NCBI RefSeq assembly: GCF_007746075.1
Contig: NZ_CP036339.1
Location: 1,872,885-1,927,884, forward strand
DNA from: Lacipirellula limnantheis
GTDB taxonomy: Bacteria > Planctomycetota > Planctomycetia > Pirellulales > Lacipirellulaceae
Reading direction: 5' to 3'
DNA length: 55,000 nt
Position 1 is the stretch's first letter, and each line of letters starts with the position of its first letter. Below the pieces are notes generated by a model. It saw only the letters and a list, made by a program, of their open reading frames with translations. It was not told where the DNA came from and ran no database searches. Shown here in pieces: positions 49,796-55,000 of the stretch. A program made the position numbers and the translations under genes.

Positions 49796-51658
49796 ATGAA
49801 TTCGACTTTCAGGCGGGTATTCCGCCAAGCCGTGGTCTGCGCACTTTTGTGGAGTTGCGTCGACTTTCCCTTCGCCGACGCGGCGCACACGGGAGCTCAG
49901 GCGCCCTCGCTGGCTGGAGCGTCCCTGCCCGGCGGCGACGCTGAAGGCAGGATCAGCATCAACGCTGACGAGACGGCGACGGCGAGCGCGGATTATGTGA
50001 GCGGGCCCAACCTCGGCGCCGTCACTGGGCCGTTTGTTGGCACGAACATCAACTCCGTGGTCGGCGCCGACGCCTTCTACAACCACGGCTTCGAAGGCGG
50101 CAACGCCGTGATCGCCAACATCGAAGCCGGCCACATCTGGTCGAACCACGAGGCGCTGGGACATGCCCAACAGCTTCCCAACTCGCCACTGGCGCTCAAC
50201 GAGTTCGATCGCCATGCGACGTGGGTCGGCATGACGCTCGGAGGACGCAGCGGCGGCGCTTCCCCCGGCGCTTATCAGGTGGGGATGGCCCCCGCGGCAC
50301 AACTCTATAGCGGCGCCATCGCCTCGCAGTGGTCGGGCGCGCGAACGGCGTTCAGTTTTAGCTTTAACGTCAATGCGTTTCTGGATCAGTATCGGCGCGC
50401 TTTTCAGACCGGCGTCGACGGGACGGGACGCAAGGCCGACGTGATCAACAGCAGTTTTGGCGGCGGCGATATTACGGGGACGTCGGCCCTGACGGTGGGC
50501 GTCGACGGCCTCGCCAATGCGAACCCTCGCACGTTGTTCGTGAACTCGGCGGGGAATTTGGGCGCTGGACCCGATCAAGTGGGCGCGCCGGGCGCGGGAT
50601 ACAACGACTTGACCGTGGCTGCTTTGGGAGCGAATCCGACGTACAACCTCCCCTCTTCGTTTTCGAGCGGCGGGCCGAACGATTACGCTGATCCCTTCAA
50701 TGGAGCCTTCGACAATGCGCGGCAAGTGGTCGATATTGCGGCGCCGGGGCAGCAATTGAGCTTGGCCTACTACGGCGGCGAGAGCGGCGGCAATGGGCTC
50801 ACCGATAACCCCAGCGTTGGCGGCCCCGGCCCGACGGGTCCGGCCGACGGGCCTGCCGGGGGCGCCAATTTCTATACGCGGGGCATCGCGGGCACCAGCT
50901 TCGCCGCCCCGACGGTCGCCGGCGGCGCGGCGCTGTTGTACGACGCGGCCTATGTGGAATTCGCCGGCAATGCCGACGCCCGCGACGCGCGCGTCGTCAA
51001 AGCTGTGCTGATGAACTCGGCGACCAAAACCAGCGGTTGGAACAATGGCCAAATCTCGCACCCCAATGGCCTCGGCGGCGTGCAAACAGGGCAAGGATTG
51101 GATGACCGCGTGGGCGCCGGGAGGATGAACCTTGACGCCGCCTTTCAGCAATATTTTGAGGGAACGGCAGATTTGCCCGGCACGGCGTCGGGCAACCTTG
51201 GGCTGGTTGACGAAATCGGCTGGGATTTCGGCCAAGTCTTGCAAGGCACGACCAACGACTACTACTTCCAGAACGATTTGGCGGCCGGGGCAAATTTCAC
51301 GGCTACCTTGACCTGGTTTCGCGACCGCCGTCTGGAAGGCAACGCGTTCGCCTTTGACGACAGCTACGATGATCTCGACCTGGAACTGTGGAGCGTCGCC
51401 GGCGGCGTCCCCGATGCGCTGATCAGCGAGTCGTTCAGCGCCTTCAACAATACCGAGCACTTTTCGTTCGCCCTGCCCGCGGCCGGCGAATACGCGCTGC
51501 GCGTGCGGTGGTGGGGCGAGGTGTTCGACTTCAGCAATGATCTCAATCGCGAATCGTACGCCTTGGCCTGGTCGACGCGGGCCATCCCAGAACCCTCGGC
51601 CGCTTTGCTGTTGATATTGGCGTGCAGCGCGGCGGCGATGATCAAAACTCGGCGATGA
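49796..51658 (+). CDS. S8 (subtilisin-like) protease with PEP-CTERM tail; Glu at the Asp position
   Basis: 620 residues from the ATG at 49796. A signal peptide covers about 1-30. The S8 fold is seen in DRHATWVGMTLGG (His140), NSAGNLG (oxyanion Asn254) and GIAGTSFAAPTVAGGAALL (Ser368). At the place of the catalytic Asp (usually IDTG) the sequence reads ANIEAGHIW, with Glu110. A P-domain-like beta part follows to about 590 (DLDLELWSVAGG, YALRVRWWGE). The end IPEPSAALLLILACSAAAMIKTRR... has the PEP motif, a hydrophobic helix and basic residues for exosortase sorting (the run after PEP is longer than 20 so only the pattern is given). It overlaps the alcohol dehydrogenase gene tail to tail by 17 bases. 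Confidence 0.85.
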   Translation: MNSTFRRVFRQAVVCALLWSCVDFPFADAAHTGAQAPSLAGASLPGGDAEGRISINADETATASADYVSGPNLGAVTGPFVGTNINSVVGADAFYNHGFEGGNAVIANIEAGHIWSNHEALGHAQQLPNSPLALNEFDRHATWVGMTLGGRSGGASPGAYQVGMAPAAQLYSGAIASQWSGARTAFSFSFNVNAFLDQYRRAFQTGVDGTGRKADVINSSFGGGDITGTSALTVGVDGLANANPRTLFVNSAGNLGAGPDQVGAPGAGYNDLTVAALGANPTYNLPSSFSSGGPNDYADPFNGAFDNARQVVDIAAPGQQLSLAYYGGESGGNGLTDNPSVGGPGPTGPADGPAGGANFYTRGIAGTSFAAPTVAGGAALLYDAAYVEFAGNADARDARVVKAVLMNSATKTSGWNNGQISHPNGLGGVQTGQGLDDRVGAGRMNLDAAFQQYFEGTADLPGTASGNLGLVDEIGWDFGQVLQGTTNDYYFQNDLAAGANFTATLTWFRDRRLEGNAFAFDDSYDDLDLELWSVAGGVPDALISESFSAFNNTEHFSFALPAAGEYALRVRWWGEVFDFSNDLNRESYALAWSTRAIPEPSAALLLILACSAAAMIKTRR

Positions 51659-52691
51659 CGGTGATGCCGGGTTGACCGAATGAGCCCATGGCTGCGAGCG
51701 CCGCAGGGGCCTCGGCCAGCGAAATGGTGCGATGAACCAAGCGGCGCGGGTCGAGCTTGCCGGAAGCAACCAGCGCGAGCAGCTTGGCATAGTCGGCGGC
51801 CGCGAGTCCGTGACTGCCGTAGATTTCAAGTTCGCGGCCGATGACGAGCTCCATGGGAAGCCGCGGCTGGAATTCCGATCCCGCGAGGAGGCCTACTTGC
51901 ACATGGCGGCCTCGTTTGCGGAGCGACCGCAGTGAGTTTGCAGCCGTTGTGCCGCTGCCGAGCGCGTCGAGCGACAGGTGAGCCCCGCGCCCCGTCAGCT
52001 CACCGATGGCTGCTGCCGGATCGGCGACGGTGGCGGCGTTGATCGCGTGCTCGGCGCCGAGCGATTGGGCCATGGCCAACGATTCAGCGCGCACATCGAT
52101 CGCAATCGGCCGGGCGCCGAGGGCTTTGGCGATCATAATCGCCGAGAGACCCACGCCGCCGCAGCCAAAGACGGCGACCCACTCGTCCGGGGCGGCCCGG
52201 CCTTGGATGGCAACGGCGCGATAGGCCGTCGCCAAGCGGCAGCCAAGGGCCGCAGCGGTGACGAACTCTAGCGATTCCGGGAGGCGAACCAAATTGAAAT
52301 CGGCGTAGCGAACCGCCACCGCCTCGGCGAACGATCCCCAGGCGGTAAAGCCTGGTTGAAACTGGGCGTCGCAGACCTGGGGGGCGCCTTCACGGCACTC
52401 GGGACATTGGCCGCAACCGGCGACGAAGGGCATCGTCACGCGATCGCCGACGCGCCACTTGGCGACGTCGCGACCGACTTCGACGATGACGCCGGCGAAT
52501 TCGTGGCCGGGGACGTGGGGGAGCGACTTGATATCGGCGTCGTGGCCCTGCCAGCCATGCCAATCGCTACGGCAGACGCCGGTGGCGCGAACGGCGATGA
52601 CGACTCCGTCGGGCGACGCGACTGGGTCAGCCGCCTGCTTCAGCCAGAGCGGACCATTAAAGTTCTCGTAGACGAGGGCCTTCACGTTCAA
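51642..52691 (-). CDS. Zinc-dependent alcohol dehydrogenase (MDR family)
   Basis: 349 residues from the ATG at 52691. Catalytic zinc ligands are the Cys in TGVCRSDWHGW and the HE in VPGHEFAGVI; structural zinc Cys lie in CGQCPECREGAPQVC. The Rossmann loop is VFGCGGVGLSAIMIA, and the acidic residue in AIDVRAES favours NAD+. Family members oxidise small alcohols or polyols such as sorbitol or threonine; the substrate is unknown. It is convergent with the protease gene and is 12 bases after the metallophosphoesterase gene on the same strand, so co-transcription is possible. Confidence 0.92.
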   Translation of the reverse strand: MNVKALVYENFNGPLWLKQAADPVASPDGVVIAVRATGVCRSDWHGWQGHDADIKSLPHVPGHEFAGVIVEVGRDVAKWRVGDRVTMPFVAGCGQCPECREGAPQVCDAQFQPGFTAWGSFAEAVAVRYADFNLVRLPESLEFVTAAALGCRLATAYRAVAIQGRAAPDEWVAVFGCGGVGLSAIMIAKALGARPIAIDVRAESLAMAQSLGAEHAINAATVADPAAAIGELTGRGAHLSLDALGSGTTAANSLRSLRKRGRHVQVGLLAGSEFQPRLPMELVIGRELEIYGSHGLAAADYAKLLALVASGKLDPRRLVHRTISLAEAPAALAAMGSFGQPGITVIAEF

Positions 52692-52703
52692 ACCTAACAG
52701 AAG

Positions 52704-54044
52704 TTACGCGAGTTGCGCTGTCAGTTGATGAGGGCCCGACGGCCGTCTTCGAGCGATTGCCAGCGCCACTGCTGCTTGCAAGCCGCAGGCTAGGGAAACA
52801 GGCTCCGGGACGACTTCAAGCGTTGGCGGATGGTCGGGCCGAAAGTTCGAACGCTGTTGTTGCCACGTCAGGAAGTCATCGCCATCGCTTTGGCCATCGC
52901 TATTGGCATCTCCGCCAGCGTTAGATCCCACGGCGGACCTCCACATGGACAAGTCGACCTCGTCGACAAGGCCATCGTCATTGAAGTCAGCTCCTAGGAC
53001 CGGCGGCGTGGGAAGAGCGTTCTTGGAGAGAGTGAAAGAATCCAAGAGTGTTCCGTTTGCGGCCTGATCTCCGCCATACGAATCAATTGAGAAGAACTCG
53101 AATATCGCTTCGTTGTCGGAGACTGTGATGCGCATCGCGCCGAAGTCCTGGTTGTATCGAAACTCGCTGCCTGGCGCACGATTCGCTGTAAATGGATAGA
53201 TGTTCGAGCCTCCAAGTCCGTTAACAAAGTAGGGCATGTCAACCTCCCCCGCATTTGTTGCCGATACCCGTTCGTACACATGGTCATGCCCCGACAAGAC
53301 GGCGTGAGCTCCCCATTGCTGAAACGGCAGCTGGTAGAGCGGATTGCTGTTATGCAGGGAAGAGGAATACGGAGGGCTATGCATGGTGACGAACTTCCAG
53401 GTTGCCGTGGAATTGCGTAATCCGTCGCGCAGCCATTCGATCCGCGAAGCTCGTGATTGAGGCGAATAAGCGAACGCTTCGCTATCCATCGCAAATACAT
53501 GCACAGAACCGGCGCCGCCTTCAATCGGCAGCGCAACGTCGTAGTAACTCTGCGAGTCGTCGTGAACGCCGTCGGGTAACCGACCAGCGGATCCACCCGG
53601 CGTTGTATGGAAATGGAAATAGTCGAGATATCCCGAAATACTGCCAGACGTGAGGTCGCGATCGTGGTCGCCGACTACGGGGAAGAAGCGTTGCACTTCA
53701 CTTGTCTGTTGCGGATAGGCCGGAGCGCCCGCCCCTGATCGCTTTTGAATGAACTGCCCATAGCGTTTGCCGATGACGTCATCCCACTCGGGACTGCCCG
53801 GCATGTAATTACTGCCACTATTATCGCCAAGTGCGAGAACGTAATCTGTTTGCCACGACGCGCTGCCCACCAAGCTGGCGACGTGAGTCGCACCAACTTG
53901 AGTCGAGCCTAAATCTCCAACCGCGGCCAACACCGTGGCAGCGACAGTCTTAAGCGGAAGGAATGCCGCTACAAACGACGCTAACCCGGCAGTTATCGTT
54001 GTGGCGCTCAGTCGCCAAATCAAATAAGGCTTGCGTCGGTCCAT
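52704..54044 (-). CDS. Exported metallophosphoesterase with dockerin-like and PEP-CTERM ends
   Basis: 446 residues from the ATG at 54044. A signal peptide or anchor lies at about 14-36. Metal-binding motifs are in order: AAVGDLGS, LALGDNSGSNY, VVGDHDRD, TMHSPPYS and LSGHDHVYER, the purple-acid-phosphatase-like set. A dockerin-like pair (DFNDDGLVDEVDLSMW, DANSDGQSDGDDFLTW) follows at about 350-400. VPEPVSLACGLQAAVALAIA then RRRPSG gives the PEP-CTERM signal, with a further 9-residue tail. It is likely anchored on the surface and may release phosphate from organic esters, complementing the OprO/P-like porin nearby. Confidence 0.9.
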   Translation of the reverse strand: MDRRKPYLIWRLSATTITAGLASFVAAFLPLKTVAATVLAAVGDLGSTQVGATHVASLVGSASWQTDYVLALGDNSGSNYMPGSPEWDDVIGKRYGQFIQKRSGAGAPAYPQQTSEVQRFFPVVGDHDRDLTSGSISGYLDYFHFHTTPGGSAGRLPDGVHDDSQSYYDVALPIEGGAGSVHVFAMDSEAFAYSPQSRASRIEWLRDGLRNSTATWKFVTMHSPPYSSSLHNSNPLYQLPFQQWGAHAVLSGHDHVYERVSATNAGEVDMPYFVNGLGGSNIYPFTANRAPGSEFRYNQDFGAMRITVSDNEAIFEFFSIDSYGGDQAANGTLLDSFTLSKNALPTPPVLGADFNDDGLVDEVDLSMWRSAVGSNAGGDANSDGQSDGDDFLTWQQQRSNFRPDHPPTLEVVPEPVSLACGLQAAVALAIARRRPSGPHQLTAQLA

Positions 54045-54273
54045 ACCGCCATCTTAACCATTTCCTTCGCCGAAGGCTAAAATGCGTCCCTCAGGTGGAC
54101 CCCAATCGTTGGACAGAATCTGGGGTTGAATAAGGTGGGGAGCGGCCCGCGAGAGCCCTCAAAGCTCTCGCGCGGCCGCATCCGTTACTTCCAAGCATTG
54201 GGTTCCGTTTGAGTTTCCAATTCTCTCGCGCGATTCGTCGTTGAGCTTCATCGACCCGGCGCCTCCTGCGGCT
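54045..54273. other. Gap with the likely end of the IS3 element
   Basis: About 230 bases. AGGTGGACCCCAATCGTTGG near 54093 and a GAGAGC...GCTCTC stem at 54150-54168 are candidates for the IS end and a terminator. The exact boundary cannot be fixed because the other end is outside the window. Confidence 0.4.
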
Positions 54274-55000
54274 TCAGTTCCGCTGGGCGTACATCACGGC
54301 GGGGGTCCGGTAGCCGAGGGCTTGGTGCGGGCGCTCGGTCGCATAAAACCGGAAGTACGCCCCCAGTCGCTCTTCGGCCTCCCAGCCGTCGGCGTAGTCG
54401 TGCAAGTAGACTTCCTCGTACTTGACGCTTCGCCACAGTCGTTCGATGAACACGTTGTCCAAGGCGCGCCCTCGGCCATCCATGCTGATTGCGATCCCGC
54501 GGCGCTCCAATCGCTTGGTGAACGCCGCGGCCGTGAACTGGCAGCCCTGATCGCTGTTGAAGATCTCCGGCGTCGCAAGCTGCAGCGCCTCCTCCAGCGC
54601 CTCGATGCAAAAGTCGCCCGTGAGCGTGTTCGATAACCGCCATGCCAGCACGTGTCGACTGAACCAGTCCATGATCGCCGTCAGGTACAAGAAGCCGCGT
54701 CGCAACGGGATGTACGTGATGTCCGTGCTCCACGCCTGATCGGGCCGCACGATCGCCACGTTCCGCAGCAGATACGGGTAAATCTTGTGCCCGACCCCTG
54801 GCCAGGTCGTCCGCCGACGCGGGTAAATCGCCTCGATCCCCATCTGCCGCATCAACCGTTGCACGCGCTTGCGATTGACTCCCAACAAGTCCGCCATCCG
54901 CCGGCTGCCGTAGAACGGCGTCGCCAGATACTGCTCGTCGATCCGCCGCATCAAGGCGAGGTTCTCCGCGCTCGCGCCGACCGCCCGGTAGTACGCCGTC
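54274..55000 (-). CDS. IS3-family transposase OrfB (runs off the window end)
   Basis: At least 242 residues: the frame continues without a stop to base 55000, reading AYYRAVGASAENLALMRRID before the ATG at 54954, so that ATG is internal. The HTH_21 region has PFYGSRRMADLLGVNRKRVQ. The rve integrase core has D in WSTDITYIPL, D in IFNSDQGCQF and E in NVFIERLWRSVKYEEVY, spaced as in active DDE enzymes. The end RPHQALGYRTPAVMYAQRN is typical OrfB. In this family OrfB is normally made by frameshifting from OrfA, which should lie just outside. Confidence 0.93.
   Translation of the reverse strand, partial: TAYYRAVGASAENLALMRRIDEQYLATPFYGSRRMADLLGVNRKRVQRLMRQMGIEAIYPRRRTTWPGVGHKIYPYLLRNVAIVRPDQAWSTDITYIPLRRGFLYLTAIMDWFSRHVLAWRLSNTLTGDFCIEALEEALQLATPEIFNSDQGCQFTAAAFTKRLERRGIAISMDGRGRALDNVFIERLWRSVKYEEVYLHDYADGWEAEERLGAYFRFYATERPHQALGYRTPAVMYAQRN

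Noticed and set aside
49793..51829. 678-codon minus-strand frame
   Set aside because: Antisense to the S8 protease, which has catalytic motifs and a sorting tail.
54274..54954. Start of the IS3 OrfB at the ATG at 54954
   Set aside because: The frame upstream to 55000 is typical OrfB sequence, so the gene begins outside the window.

Overview
The window reads as a chromosomal segment of a GC-rich member of the Planctomycetota, most likely Pirellulales. The evidence is the gene content: a PSD1/planctomycete-cytochrome (DUF1549/DUF1553) protein beside a DUF1501 protein, a DUF1559 pseudopilin, two one-Cys sulfatases, three PEP-CTERM proteins (two with dockerin-like tails), OprO/P-like and DevBCA-type envelope genes, and many weak Shine-Dalgarno sites. 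Placement below phylum is inference.

Layout. 1-7 kb: 5' part of cheA, a small unknown gene, a GH130 phosphorylase converging on a GT4 glycosyltransferase with an extra C-terminal domain, and a BON protein. 7-18.4 kb: a minus-strand run for sulfated-polysaccharide use and surface display (DUF1501, PSD1, DUF1559, sulfatase, autotransporter-repeat PEP-CTERM protein, sulfatase). 19-25 kb: a tightly overlapping minus-strand operon for sulfation: CPA2 antiporter, a pyruvate-kinase/ATP-sulfurylase fusion, a sulfotransferase-like protein, a second sulfotransferase broken by an in-frame TAA, and a STAS protein. 25.4-28.3 kb: gene remnants (alginate-export porin, AbiEii toxin, comM) around an intact GH20 enzyme. 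28.5-31 kb: tRNA-Asn, an RsbW/RsbV switch and three small envelope proteins. 31.4-40 kb: a DevB-DevC-DevC-DevA exporter whose operon is split by a four-helix-bundle gene inside inverted octamer repeats, then a TolC-like protein. 40-47 kb: an IS, a release-factor-like gene, a HAD phosphatase, a MOSC protein and lutABC, all set among palindromic repeats. 46.8-55 kb: two Cys-rich proteins, a porin, an S8 protease and a metallophosphoesterase with PEP-CTERM tails, a zinc alcohol dehydrogenase and the end of an IS3 transposase.

Most notable points. (1) A single ORF fuses a pyruvate kinase barrel, with its catalytic residues kept, to a complete ATP sulfurylase inside a sulfotransferase operon. I do not recall a characterised enzyme of this design; the inference is that PEP-driven ATP supply is coupled to APS synthesis. 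(2) An octamer-repeat stem encloses a four-helix-bundle ORF exactly between devC and devA, with an ORF-less relative 2.5 kb away. (3) Several palindromic repeat families shape genes: a 75-bp element sits in frame inside a release-factor gene, a REP-like repeat supplies a stop codon, and an IS is inserted in the palindrome of another REP copy with a visible 4-bp duplication.
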